A DNA stretch of 64,000 nt from an uncultured Prevotella sp. Lineage in GTDB: Bacteria > Bacteroidota > Bacteroidia > Bacteroidales > Bacteroidaceae. The DNA is taken from contig URCI01000002.1 in NCBI GenBank assembly GCA_900546345.1, positions 86,946-150,945 of the forward strand, written 5' to 3'. Position numbers and translations under genes: made by a program. Positions 45,568-54,708 of the stretch are shown in pieces. Each line of letters begins with the position of its first letter. The first letter of the stretch is position 1. The notes below the pieces were generated by a model that was given only the letters and a program-made list of their open reading frames with translations, did not search any database and was not told where the DNA came from.

Positions 45568-45599
45568 CAAAAGTAGCAAATAATATTCAAACTGCCAAC
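45568..45599 (-). promoter_or_regulatory. rnpB: Promoter of rnpB
   Basis: On the minus strand -33 TTGG (45599-45596), a 20-nt spacer and -7 TACTTTTG (45575-45568), about 7 nt before the RNA start. The distance is right for transcription to begin at the P1 helix. Confidence 0.7.
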
Positions 45600-45715
45600 C
45601 TGTTGATTAATATTTTGTAAGTTTTTAAAGGAATGTAAAATCAAGTTTTATTCTACTTAATAGCAGTTAAGTGAAAAAATGAATGTGTTAAAGTCAGATA
45701 AAGTAATAGGACAAA

Positions 45716-45748
45716 ATGACAGTCATTCATCTTTTGATGCTATATTTG
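45716..45748 (+). promoter_or_regulatory. Promoter region of htrA with a small palindrome at -33
   Basis: -7 TATATTTG (45741-45748) is exact, about 98 nt before the start codon. Where a -33 box is expected there is instead a perfect palindrome, ATGAC-A-GTCAT (45716-45726). It may be a regulator site that replaces the usual -33 contact. The rest of the 286-bp gap from rnpB is AT-rich with nothing else recognisable. Confidence 0.45.
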
Positions 45749-45846
45749 CACATGAATGAACGAAAGTTGACAACTCTCTATCATATATAAAGAGCTCTGG
45801 TCATCAGATAGAAATAAAGAAATAATAAACATAAACCATTGAAAGA

Positions 45847-47319
45847 ATGAAAAAGTATTCTAGTTATTTGCTTGCAGGGCTTTGTTCCTTAGCTTTGACC
45901 CTGCCTGTAGGTGAGTATGCCAATGCGGCGGCAGCAACCAACAAGGTTGAGATAGCCGGACAGCCAGTGGATCTGACCTACGCTGCCGAAAAGGCATTGC
46001 CAGCCGTCGTTTACATCAAATACGTGCAAAACTCCAAGACGAAGACGGTGGAGGTACAGAATGACCCCTTCTCTGACTTCTTTGATCCCTTCGGCTTCTT
46101 CGGCAATCCGAACGATGGCAACGGGGGCGTGCAAAAAAGACAGATCAGAACACCCAAACAGGAGGCTACGGGCTCCGGCGTAATCATCAGCCCTGACGGA
46201 TACATTGTCACCAACAACCATGTGGTCAATGGAGCTGACGAACTGACCGTTACGCTCGAAGACAACAGAGAGTTCAATGCCCGCATCATCGGCACCGACC
46301 CGACCACAGACCTTGCACTGATCAAGATCGATGGCAAGAACCTGCCCACACTTCCTATCGGCAACTCCGACAATCTGAAAGTCGGCGAATGGGTCATCGC
46401 AGTGGGTAACCCCTTTGGACTGAACAACACCGTCACTGCGGGCATCATCAGTGCCAAGGCACGCACGCTCGGAGCCAACGGTGTGGAGAGCTTCATACAA
46501 ACTGATGCCGCCATCAACAAGGGCAACTCCGGTGGCGCCCTCGTCAACACCAAAGGCGAGCTCGTTGGCATCAACGCCATGCTCTTCTCTGAGACCGGTT
46601 CCTATGCAGGTTATGGCTTTGCCATCCCTACTGCCATTATGACAAAGGTAATCGATGACTTGAAGAAATATGGTACTGTGCAGCGTGCTTATCTGGGCAT
46701 CCAGGGACAAGACGTTCTCAACTATGTCAACAACTTAAAGGATCAGAACAAAGACGTTCCTGATCTGGGAACCGTAGACGGTGTCTATGTTGCTAAGGTT
46801 GAGGACAACAGTGCTGCCTCTGCTGCCGGAATCACCAAAGGCGATGTCATCGTCGGCGTTGACGGTAAAAACATCACAAAGATGGCCGAACTGCAAGAAG
46901 TCATCAACAGCAAGCATCCCGGCGACAAGCTCTCCATCACATGGCTCCACAATAAGAAGAGAATGAGCAAGACCGTCACCGTCAAGAATATGCAAGGCAA
47001 CACCAAGGTCATTAAGACTGCCGACCTGGATGTACTCGGTGCCAAGGTTATTCCTGTCAGCGCTGAGCTCAAGAAGCAATTGGGCATCAGCTATGGCTTG
47101 CAGGTGAAGGATGTCAAGAACGGAGCCTTCAAAGACGGCGGTATCAGCAATGGATTCATCATCCTGACTGTCAATGACAAGCCGATGAAGACGATCTCTG
47201 ATCTCCAGGAGGCTGTCAAGGACGCTTCGACAAGCAAGAATCCAGTGTTGTTCATCACCGGCGAATGGCCATCCGGTAAGACAGACTACAAGGCTGTGAA
47301 TATCGGCACTGACAAATAA
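45847..47319 (+). CDS. htrA: HtrA/DegP-type periplasmic serine protease
   Basis: A 490-residue protein-quality-control protease of the periplasm. The signal peptide runs to about residue 28 (GEYANA-AAA). The trypsin-like domain has the triad H125 (TNNHVV), D155 (TTDLALI) and S228 (GNSGGAL). Two PDZ domains follow (about 275-375 and 395-485) and bind substrate C-termini. Length and layout equal DegP/DegQ. It has a long leader with its own promoter and is closed by a strong terminator, so it is a single-gene unit likely induced by envelope stress. Confidence 0.94.
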   Translation: MKKYSSYLLAGLCSLALTLPVGEYANAAAATNKVEIAGQPVDLTYAAEKALPAVVYIKYVQNSKTKTVEVQNDPFSDFFDPFGFFGNPNDGNGGVQKRQIRTPKQEATGSGVIISPDGYIVTNNHVVNGADELTVTLEDNREFNARIIGTDPTTDLALIKIDGKNLPTLPIGNSDNLKVGEWVIAVGNPFGLNNTVTAGIISAKARTLGANGVESFIQTDAAINKGNSGGALVNTKGELVGINAMLFSETGSYAGYGFAIPTAIMTKVIDDLKKYGTVQRAYLGIQGQDVLNYVNNLKDQNKDVPDLGTVDGVYVAKVEDNSAASAAGITKGDVIVGVDGKNITKMAELQEVINSKHPGDKLSITWLHNKKRMSKTVTVKNMQGNTKVIKTADLDVLGAKVIPVSAELKKQLGISYGLQVKDVKNGAFKDGGISNGFIILTVNDKPMKTISDLQEAVKDASTSKNPVLFITGEWPSGKTDYKAVNIGTDK

Positions 47320-47361
47320 ATCTGGAAAGGGCATCTCTCAAGAGTATGCACTTGATATATT

Positions 47362-47400
47362 AAAAAAGGTGTATGGGTTTGTTCCATACACCTTTTTTTT
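47362..47400 (+). terminator. Terminator of htrA
   Basis: A hairpin with arms 47362-47376 (GGTGTATGG core) and 47384-47398 and a 7-nt loop runs into eight T. The loop contains the -33 box of the next promoter. Confidence 0.88.
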
Positions 47401-47409
47401 GTATCTTTG
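47378..47409 (+). promoter_or_regulatory. Promoter of the HprK-like/S26-like/PqqD-like cluster, inside the htrA terminator
   Basis: -33 TTTG (47378-47381) lies in the terminator loop; a 20-nt spacer leads to -7 TATCTTTG (47402-47409), 46 nt before the next gene. Start of transcription and termination therefore share the same DNA. Confidence 0.7.
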
Positions 47410-47454
47410 CAGGCATATCCATGAGGAAAGTCAATCAGATCAAATAGAAGAAAT

Positions 47455-47865
47455 ATGAAGATAGATATCAAAAGATGCCTGATGGCAGCTTGTACCATGT
47501 TTTTCACATTGGCCGCCACCGCTGCCAACACGCCGAAAACCATCTACGTCTATGGTTTCGCTGCCTCATTCAACGACTCTACCGTCTATTTTACAGAATT
47601 GCAGCAACTCGACTCTGCCTATATCGACTCCAAGACAAAATTTCTATATGGCAGAGAGAACTATTCCTATCAGTTTCAAGACTATCTTGATCAGCAGGGA
47701 TGGAAGCATGCTGTATGCGTGACATCATACGGACTGACAAAAAAAGAGGCTGAGAAGAAATTTTTCAATCTGAGAAAAAAATATGTAGACAAGGGAAAAT
47801 TCGATATCAAATATCTCAAGTCCAGCGATTTCTCCTTCCAAGCCATCAAGCCTGAAGATAATTAA
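47455..47865 (+). CDS. Small secreted protein of unknown function
   Basis: A 136-residue protein with a signal peptide cut after about residue 24 (AATAANTPKTIYVYG). The mature part of about 112 residues is basic and Tyr/Phe-rich (FLYGRENYSYQFQDYL, KKFFNLRKKYVDK). It contains one Cys and no lipobox. I recognise no family. It opens a four-gene run, with the kinase-like gene only 5 bp after its stop, so it could be a substrate or partner of that machinery. The spacing supports a common transcript. Confidence 0.75.
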   Translation: MKIDIKRCLMAACTMFFTLAATAANTPKTIYVYGFAASFNDSTVYFTELQQLDSAYIDSKTKFLYGRENYSYQFQDYLDQQGWKHAVCVTSYGLTKKEAEKKFFNLRKKYVDKGKFDIKYLKSSDFSFQAIKPEDN

Positions 47866-47870
47866 GTATC

Positions 47871-48788
47871 GTGGAACAGCCGATTCCTTCCCACCCGACG
47901 ACGTCACATTACTTTGAAATCGCTGATTTTCAATGTGCCATCAACTTTTCTTCAACAGATGGCAACACGATAGAGTTGCTGCCATCCCTGAGACCGTTTA
48001 TGACAAAACCACAAGAAGGGAATAACCTCTTGTTCACTCTTGGGGTTGACAACAGTGTCAGACCATGGCCAAAAGAACAGCGTGAGCGCATTCGTGTCTT
48101 TGACACGGGAAACGGTCATACGATTGTTGACCTCCTCGACAATGGGGGCTATCAGTATATCATCAAAGACATTCATGGACAGGATTGTTGCCTGCTCATT
48201 ACCAATAAAGATTTCTCTCACTGCCAGTGCGCGCTGAATGGCACCCCTGCCATGCGCCGTTTTGGATTGAACAATGCGCTGATGCTTGTATTTGCTTTTG
48301 CCGCAGCGCGACATGAGACCTTGCTCATCCATGCTTCTGTGGTAAGAAATCAGGGATGGGGCTATCCTTTTATTGCAAAGAGTGGAACGGGGAAATCAAC
48401 CCATGTCAGTATGTGGCTGCGCTACCTATCCGGTTGCGACCTGATCAATGACGATAATCCCGTCATCAGGGTCATGGGTGACGATGTTTTTATCTATGGA
48501 TCGCCCTGGAGTGGGAAAACACCTTGTTACAGAAAAGCAAAAGCACGGTTAGGAGCTGTCACTCGTATAGACAGAGCCAGCAAAAACTCGATAGAGAGGC
48601 TCTCTCCCACAGAGGCCTTTGCCGCATTCCTCCCCGCTTGCTCCTCAATGAAATGGGACACAGACATCTATGATCATCTTTGTGACACGATAGGAAAGGT
48701 CATCGAGTACACATCTGTTTACACATTGCACTGCCTTCCCAACCGAGAAGCGGCAGAGATTTGTTTTCAAAATATTCACCACGACTGA
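47871..48788 (+). CDS. HPr-kinase-like P-loop protein
   Basis: A 305-residue protein. Residues about 150-240 resemble the catalytic core of HPr kinase/phosphorylase: the P-loop KSGTGKST (170-177), the acid motif LINDDNP (191-197) and YGSPWSGKTP (about 207-216), including the GSPW-GKT segment seen in HprK-like proteins of peptide clusters. The N-terminal half is unlike HPr kinase and may bind another protein. Relatives with PqqD neighbours occur in lasso- and other ribosomal-peptide clusters, where some phosphorylate the precursor. No HPr or precursor is visible here. Confidence 0.78.
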   Translation: MEQPIPSHPTTSHYFEIADFQCAINFSSTDGNTIELLPSLRPFMTKPQEGNNLLFTLGVDNSVRPWPKEQRERIRVFDTGNGHTIVDLLDNGGYQYIIKDIHGQDCCLLITNKDFSHCQCALNGTPAMRRFGLNNALMLVFAFAAARHETLLIHASVVRNQGWGYPFIAKSGTGKSTHVSMWLRYLSGCDLINDDNPVIRVMGDDVFIYGSPWSGKTPCYRKAKARLGAVTRIDRASKNSIERLSPTEAFAAFLPACSSMKWDTDIYDHLCDTIGKVIEYTSVYTLHCLPNREAAEICFQNIHHD

Positions 48789-48790
48789 AC

Positions 48791-49255
48791 ATGGAAGAGA
48801 TGCGTTTCCCCAATGCCATGTTACTGCCAGAGATTGTCAGACTGCTCAACGAGGGGCATACGGTCACACTTCGCCTACGTGGCTTCTCAATGAGACCGTT
48901 TCTTGAAGACGACCGGGATAAAGCTCTGATGACCAAGGCTGTCAATCCCAAAGCAGGTGACCCCGTACTTGCAGAAATAGCTCCCGGTCGCTTTGTCCTC
49001 CATCGCATCATCCGCATAGAAAATGACGATGTGACATTGCGTGGAGATGGAAACATGCTTACTGAGCACTGCCATTTAGAGGATATAAAAGCATCCGTCA
49101 TCGGGTTCTATAGAAAAGGAGGTAACAAACTCGACCGTATCGACAGCTGGAAATGGAAGACATATTCATGGATATGGACTCGACTCTTCCCTATCAGAAG
49201 ATATTTACTTGCTGTCTACAGAAGGATATGGCTCCCACTCTTCGGTGCGATCTAA
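48791..49255 (+). CDS. S24/S26 signal-peptidase-like protein
   Basis: A 154-residue protein of the LexA/signal-peptidase fold. Serine S33 lies in GFSMRPFL, matching the catalytic box of S26 enzymes. H71 in LHRIIRI and the later RGDGN (84-88) resemble the Ser-His type (SipW-like) rather than the Ser-Lys type. The C-terminal helix (about 125-152) is hydrophobic and basic and could be a membrane anchor. The frame opens earlier, but Met 48791, two bases after the kinase-like stop, is preferred. It may process the secreted or modified peptide of the cluster. Confidence 0.8.
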   Translation: MEEMRFPNAMLLPEIVRLLNEGHTVTLRLRGFSMRPFLEDDRDKALMTKAVNPKAGDPVLAEIAPGRFVLHRIIRIENDDVTLRGDGNMLTEHCHLEDIKASVIGFYRKGGNKLDRIDSWKWKTYSWIWTRLFPIRRYLLAVYRRIWLPLFGAI

Positions 49256-49323
49256 TTCAGGCTACCGGCGCATCAATACATTGAAGGAATGACAAAAGCC
49301 ATCATTAACATCCAACAAAGAAT

Positions 49324-49611
49324 ATGAAAGCGAAAAAAGGATTTCATCTGAGAAAAGTATGCGGTCAAAACATCATCGTTGCGGAAGGTAAAGAAAACAT
49401 AGACTTCTGTTCCATCATCAGCATGAACGAAAGCGCGGCGTTGTTGTGGAACGAGATTCAAGACAAAGACTTCACAGTAGAAACACTCGCCGAGATACTG
49501 ATGGATCACTATCAGATTGATGACCACACACCACTGCCTCATTCCCAAGCACTTGCAGACGCAGAAAGTACGATTGCGGAATGGAAAAAAGCCGGTATCA
49601 TCGAACCGTAA
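49324..49611 (+). CDS. PqqD-like RiPP recognition element protein
   Basis: A 95-residue protein with the winged-helix fold of PqqD, which binds leader peptides of ribosomally made peptides. The recognisable segment is SMNESAALLWNEI followed by TVETLAEILMDHYQI and ADAESTIAEWKKAGII. There is no signal peptide. It is the fourth gene of the run that starts at 47455 and sits 68 bp after the S26-like gene. No radical-SAM, transglutaminase or cyclase gene is found in the window, so the client enzyme is unknown. Confidence 0.83.
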   Translation: MKAKKGFHLRKVCGQNIIVAEGKENIDFCSIISMNESAALLWNEIQDKDFTVETLAEILMDHYQIDDHTPLPHSQALADAESTIAEWKKAGIIEP

Positions 49612-49792
49612 ATCAGTAGTTATTACTTGCTGGGACGGCCGTCACATGTCCTCAGCAAAAAAGGATCTTCGTGCCAGACCCGTGTTTGCTTCGTTTAGAA
49701 ACAGAGACACAGACGGATCGTGAGAGCACATAAAGCGCCAAGGGGTCCCAAAGATTTTTCAAAAAAAAACGGGAAATATGAAAGGAATTGCT

Positions 49793-49800
49793 TATCTTTG
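49793..49800 (+). promoter_or_regulatory. -7 box of the giant surface-protein gene
   Basis: TATCTTTG (49793-49800) is an exact -7 box 26 nt before the start codon. No good -33 box is seen, although the 216-bp gap is otherwise empty. Confidence 0.5.
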
Positions 49801-49826
49801 TATGATCCATATAAAGGAATAGCAAC

Positions 49827-52800
49827 ATGAACGCAATAGGTATTAATAAGAGGCTGATGAATGCAGCATCCAAGGAGTTTTTCCACCTCTTTCTCTGCCT
49901 GCTGACAGTCTTTGGCGTACCCTCTATCGCCTCCGGCCAGACAGCAACAAAGACGATCAACTTGGTCAACCTATTCTCTGCCTCAGACTTCAAGGGCGCA
50001 CCGACAGCGACAAAGACTGTCGATGGTTTCACGATCATCCTCGACTATGCGTCGTGGGATGCCACACACCAGGCGGTGAAGATTTCCAATGGTGCCATCA
50101 CCATCAACGGCCAGCAGAAGACCGACACTCAAAAGGCTTATCTTTTTAACCAGATTGTCTTCGACAAACTGGGCACCTTCAACCAAAAGCAGGTCGACTC
50201 CATCATCCCTAACCGAGGCAGCCTCACAGCCAATGCCAGCAATCCAGAGGAAGTGACCTGGAAGATGGACAATGGTGACATCGCTGTGCCCGGATATAAT
50301 CATTCCCTGAGAATGACCGTAAAGGGTGACCTCTACCTCGACAATACAGCGGGAAGCATGACGGTTTCTTATATCGAGAGCGATGTCAAGACGCCTTATA
50401 TCCGACTGTCGGGAAGCTACTTCGAGCAGTCCATCCTGCAAAAGACATTCCGGAAGACGCCTACCTACGCGATCTATGGCGACCCAGAGATGAAGCAGAA
50501 CATCACCTCCGACTTCGCCGTGAACTTCTATTTCGGCAAGGCTGCCGACCTGACCCCCGATGCCATACAGACGACGGATGCCGTCACCGGTAGTGTAGTG
50601 ACCAAACTCTATGGACGAGTCACCATCGGCGACACACCGGGTGATGCCATCGTCATGATACGCGCCACACCCTATGACAACAATTACAAAACGGTCTACG
50701 GCGCATATATCATCCATATCCCACAAATACAGCCACAGGTCGCCTTCAGCCAGGATACCATCAAAGCTTATTTGGGGACGGAGATCGCCATGCCGAAAGT
50801 TGCTATCGGCGACGGTGCCGGTAACAACATCACCAGTAACTATACCGTAGCTGTCGAGGCCAAGGCGACCAGTGGCAGCACAGCTCCCGATGGCACGCTC
50901 TTCAGCTATGTCGACAACACCAAGCAGCAGATCATCAAACTGAAGAGTGAGGGCTCTTTCGCCTTCCACTACACGTTCACGCCTACCAATGCCACGAAGT
51001 TCAACAGCTACCAGCAGGACGTGCCCGTGACAATCATCAAGCCATCGGGAATCATCCCGACTACAACGAGCTTTCCCCACGAGGAACACACCATCAAGCT
51101 CACCGACACCCAAGTGAAACTCGATACAGCCATCGTTCGCGATGACTTAGGGAATGATGTCACAAGTTGTTTCAAAATAGCGCTCACCAAGAAGAGCGAT
51201 CCTAACAACATCTGTGGGAATATCTGGACGAGTTCAAACAGAGCAAATGACTGGACCATGCAGACCAATGGCACCGTTCAGGGCACTGTCGTCTTCAATG
51301 TCACAGCCACGCCGGACAATGCTTGGGGCCATGACTATTCAACGATCTTCACGGGCAGTTCCACTACCCTCAGCTACTCCACAGCCACCCGTCATGCACG
51401 ACTGATTGTCACACCTAACAACTTCACGACTTATGTCAAAGGCTATATCGATGAAGACAACCAACCGACCCTGCAAAACGACTACGAAGGTGCAGAAGTC
51501 AGTGGAGAATATTTAGTAAGAGTACCTCTGTCTGCTGAGCCCAGCGCAACGACCTACGAGAATACTTTTAATCCGGATTCCATCGTCACAGACAAGAATG
51601 GCGTGAAATGGGCATGTTTCAACTACACGAAGCTAAAATACAATAAATCTGCAAGCAACTGGAGATTGTCCTTTGGCAAGGCCGTCTCCAACACCGATAT
51701 CATCTTTGTTTTCCATCCATGGGACCAAACCCATTATGGCGATGTGAGCGCGGTGATGCACCTCACCGTCCTCGACAAGATCACGCCCCGGCTGACCTTC
51801 TCGTCCGACAGTTGCGTGGCCAATGTGGGGAAACCTTTTGAAGAACCGACACTGACGATTACTGATGCCAACGGCAAGGACATCTCCTCGCATTTCACAC
51901 TAAACTATACCATTGAGCAACACGATGGCAGCAAGGCTACTATTGATGCGTCAACAGGTAGAGTGAACATAGGCGATGACCAGAGCTATGCCATCATCAC
52001 AGTGACGGCCACACCGAAGACCACTGATGACGCCGAGGTCTATAATAACGGGTCGGCTTCATATTATCTGAGAATATGGTACAAGTCGGATGCTACATGG
52101 AACTATCAAATCACGGAAGGTGAAGACACCTATTACTATAATTACGACGACACCAGCGGCGAAGTCAGCGTCACACCCTCTGATGCAGGATTGCTCACTT
52201 TCACTGCATCCGGAAAAATGGAGGCTGGTACCAGCATCGCCGGTGTACCAGGACTGGTCATCACCTTCGGCAAAGAAGGCGAAAAGAGTTTCACGGTAAC
52301 AAACAACGGCGACGGTACTTTCTATGCCGCCGCTAAGGAGGTAAAGTTTGCAGGTAACGACATGACCACACCGGTTGGCGGTACCTTCTATCAACTCCAG
52401 CCAAAGGTCAACGGCTATGTCACCGTCAAAGCCAACTACTTGAAAGACAACGTGGTCGTCCTGCGATGGGTTAAGGAAGACGGTACTTACGAAGACGACG
52501 AGCATGTTGCCACAGCCGACGGCGTAGCCAGCCACACTTTCAGATACCCGCTCTTCGCCGGTCAGACCTATTATCTCTTCAACATGGGTAATGGTTCGTC
52601 TAACGACGGACTCGAACTCTATGGACTCAACTATCAGCCGGCCTGGCTGATGACCCGATACGATACCAAGGGCTACACGAGGACCAAGATTTATATCGGC
52701 AGCTATACGGGTCATCTGCCCTTCCTGATGACACAGGCCAACAAAAACGTCACCTTCTCCACAGAGTATGCACAAGAGACCGATGCACAAAAGGAGGAAA

Positions 52801-54692
52801 AACCGGAATATCTTGTCGTAGGCGCCAACAGCCGTATTACCATCAACAGTGCAGCCAATGTGGACAAGGCTGCCATCGATAACCATCGATTGGTCAACAA
52901 TCCGGGTATCGGTGTACTGGCTTCGGTGAGCTCTCCCGAGACAAAAGCCGACGGATCGTCCAAGGCTGTCAAGCACGCCATCATGGCCGTCCGTCTCTCC
53001 GGTCTGCCCGTCTACATCGTCCAGGAGGGCGAGACTCCTTATGTAGGCAAGGTGGTCACCACTACTCCGAAGACCAATATCACGATGACCTATGGCGGAT
53101 GGAGCAACTACTATCTGGCCAACCCGCAAAAGGGAACCTATGGCATCGACTCTTGGAAGGTGGCCAAGATGGACTCCGTGGGAGCCAACGACCGCATCTT
53201 CGCCGGATTCCCTGACTACACAGGTGGCGGCATGAACGCCAAACACGAGAACGTCTACCGCAACACAGGCAACTATCTGCCTTCGGCACCGAGCACGTGG
53301 GATGTGCCCTGCCGCGGCGCCTACGTCAAGTTTGAGCCTACCTCCAACGGCCGCCTCAACGTCTATATCCTGCAAAACGGATGCTGCCAGTACTCGGGCA
53401 ACCCGCGCGACATCGACCCCAATGTGGATGGCTCCTATTCGGTAAAAGTGAAATGGACGCCTTATTACCTCGTTGACGAGACGGGCAAGGCTGTGGACTT
53501 CACAGAAGAGAACGGTACGTCCAATGCCATTGCCTTGGAGGAAGAAGACTTGAACTCACTCGGTCCCACCACGAAAGGCATCTACCGCGCCAACTATAAC
53601 GAGGAGAAGGTAGGCAGCCAGACGATCAACTGGGACTTCAGCGACATGGGCACTGACGCAAAAGGCAACACTACCCTCACCAATGAACGCATCAATACCA
53701 TCATCGACAACTGGAAAAGCCACAAAAAGGGTGAGCGCGAGACGGTGTTCTCCAACACAGAAGGTGCCCACCAGATTATCTCCAAGGCTTACGTCCGCTA
53801 TACATTTGATGTGCAGGCAGGAAAGACCTACTTTCTCTTCTCCAACGTATCGAAGCTGGGTCTCTGCGGTTTCTCTTATACCGAGGACGAGCATCAAACC
53901 ACGCAAGAGATACAGCTGCCCGAAGAGGGCGATGCTACTCCGGCTACCTATAAAGGCACTTTCGTCAGAGTGAAAGTGCCCAACAACTACACCAAGGGTA
54001 AGTGGTCGAGTCTATGCGTGCCGTTTAGCATGACAGAAAGTCAGTTCAAGCGCACCTTTGGCCGCCGCGCCCGTCTCATCGCCTTCGACGATGTGCGCAA
54101 CGACAGCGTACTCTTCACCCGCCATTACTACCAGTTCGTGGTGGCCGGCCGACCTTATTTTGTCTATCCCGACAGCACCTTGACGCATGGCTTCACTGTT
54201 GACAGCGTCTACATGGGCAAGCAGGCCTCGCCGTCAGACTACTACTTCACCGCTCCCGACAACAGCGACTACACAGCCAAAGGAATCTTCGCCAAGACGC
54301 CTCTCAACCAAGGTTCGCTCGTCGTCGTGGGCAGCAATGGCGAGCAGGATGGCGGCGGCAAACTCTATACGGTCGGCAGCGAGCCTGCCAACCTGTCGGC
54401 TTATCACGCCTATGTTGACTTCACCGGCACGACATCGTCAACGGGAGCCAAAGCGTTCTTCTCTTCCTATGACGGCAAGGAGCATGGCAGCATCGGTGGA
54501 AGCGGCACGGCGACAAGCATTGAGGGAATCACGGAGCTCAGCACCGAAGGCAACAAAAAAGCGACCGCCTCACAAGGAGACGGCCGCGTGTATAGTCTCA
54601 GCGGACAATGTGTCGGAGAGAGTCCTGAAGCCCTCACCCGACTGCCCAAAGGGGTGTATATTGTCAACGGTGAAAAGGTGATTGTCAGATAG
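49827..54692 (+). CDS. Giant secreted surface protein with Ig-like repeats and T9SS-type C-terminus
   Basis: A 1621-residue protein. The signal peptide ends near residue 37 (PSIASGQ-TAT). Roughly residues 310-410, 415-540 and 640-750 are repeats of about 100 residues, two of which begin with VAFSQD or LTFSSD; all carry an xxDxxGxDI/N-xS pattern and look Ig-like. Later parts are beta-rich with jelly-roll-like segments (YFLFSNVSKLGLCGFSY and GKWSSLCVPFSM). The last 45 or so residues, VYSLSGQCVGE to LPKGVYIVNGEKVIVR, match the short C-terminal sorting signal of Bacteroidales type IX secretion. Function is unknown; adhesion or carbohydrate binding is plausible. It is not coupled to the PqqD-like gene. 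Confidence 0.82.
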   Translation: MNAIGINKRLMNAASKEFFHLFLCLLTVFGVPSIASGQTATKTINLVNLFSASDFKGAPTATKTVDGFTIILDYASWDATHQAVKISNGAITINGQQKTDTQKAYLFNQIVFDKLGTFNQKQVDSIIPNRGSLTANASNPEEVTWKMDNGDIAVPGYNHSLRMTVKGDLYLDNTAGSMTVSYIESDVKTPYIRLSGSYFEQSILQKTFRKTPTYAIYGDPEMKQNITSDFAVNFYFGKAADLTPDAIQTTDAVTGSVVTKLYGRVTIGDTPGDAIVMIRATPYDNNYKTVYGAYIIHIPQIQPQVAFSQDTIKAYLGTEIAMPKVAIGDGAGNNITSNYTVAVEAKATSGSTAPDGTLFSYVDNTKQQIIKLKSEGSFAFHYTFTPTNATKFNSYQQDVPVTIIKPSGIIPTTTSFPHEEHTIKLTDTQVKLDTAIVRDDLGNDVTSCFKIALTKKSDPNNICGNIWTSSNRANDWTMQTNGTVQGTVVFNVTATPDNAWGHDYSTIFTGSSTTLSYSTATRHARLIVTPNNFTTYVKGYIDEDNQPTLQNDYEGAEVSGEYLVRVPLSAEPSATTYENTFNPDSIVTDKNGVKWACFNYTKLKYNKSASNWRLSFGKAVSNTDIIFVFHPWDQTHYGDVSAVMHLTVLDKITPRLTFSSDSCVANVGKPFEEPTLTITDANGKDISSHFTLNYTIEQHDGSKATIDASTGRVNIGDDQSYAIITVTATPKTTDDAEVYNNGSASYYLRIWYKSDATWNYQITEGEDTYYYNYDDTSGEVSVTPSDAGLLTFTASGKMEAGTSIAGVPGLVITFGKEGEKSFTVTNNGDGTFYAAAKEVKFAGNDMTTPVGGTFYQLQPKVNGYVTVKANYLKDNVVVLRWVKEDGTYEDDEHVATADGVASHTFRYPLFAGQTYYLFNMGNGSSNDGLELYGLNYQPAWLMTRYDTKGYTRTKIYIGSYTGHLPFLMTQANKNVTFSTEYAQETDAQKEEKPEYLVVGANSRITINSAANVDKAAIDNHRLVNNPGIGVLASVSSPETKADGSSKAVKHAIMAVRLSGLPVYIVQEGETPYVGKVVTTTPKTNITMTYGGWSNYYLANPQKGTYGIDSWKVAKMDSVGANDRIFAGFPDYTGGGMNAKHENVYRNTGNYLPSAPSTWDVPCRGAYVKFEPTSNGRLNVYILQNGCCQYSGNPRDIDPNVDGSYSVKVKWTPYYLVDETGKAVDFTEENGTSNAIALEEEDLNSLGPTTKGIYRANYNEEKVGSQTINWDFSDMGTDAKGNTTLTNERINTIIDNWKSHKKGERETVFSNTEGAHQIISKAYVRYTFDVQAGKTYFLFSNVSKLGLCGFSYTEDEHQTTQEIQLPEEGDATPATYKGTFVRVKVPNNYTKGKWSSLCVPFSMTESQFKRTFGRRARLIAFDDVRNDSVLFTRHYYQFVVAGRPYFVYPDSTLTHGFTVDSVYMGKQASPSDYYFTAPDNSDYTAKGIFAKTPLNQGSLVVVGSNGEQDGGGKLYTVGSEPANLSAYHAYVDFTGTTSSTGAKAFFSSYDGKEHGSIGGSGTATSIEGITELSTEGNKKATASQGDGRVYSLSGQCVGESPEALTRLPKGVYIVNGEKVIVR

Positions 54693-54708
54693 CGGGCTAA
54701 ACATTCGG

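Noticed and set aside
45889..46710. 273-codon frame opposite htrA
   Set aside because: Antisense shadow; the HtrA catalytic triad and PDZ domains are on the plus strand.
49983..51113. 376-codon frame opposite the start of the giant surface-protein gene
   Set aside because: Antisense shadow with Asp/Val/Gly-rich low-complexity product and no initiation signals.
52059..53375. 438-codon frame on the minus strand inside the giant surface-protein gene
   Set aside because: It is the antisense shadow of a strongly coding frame in GC-richer DNA; its product is Asp/Val/Gly-rich with no promoter or domain.
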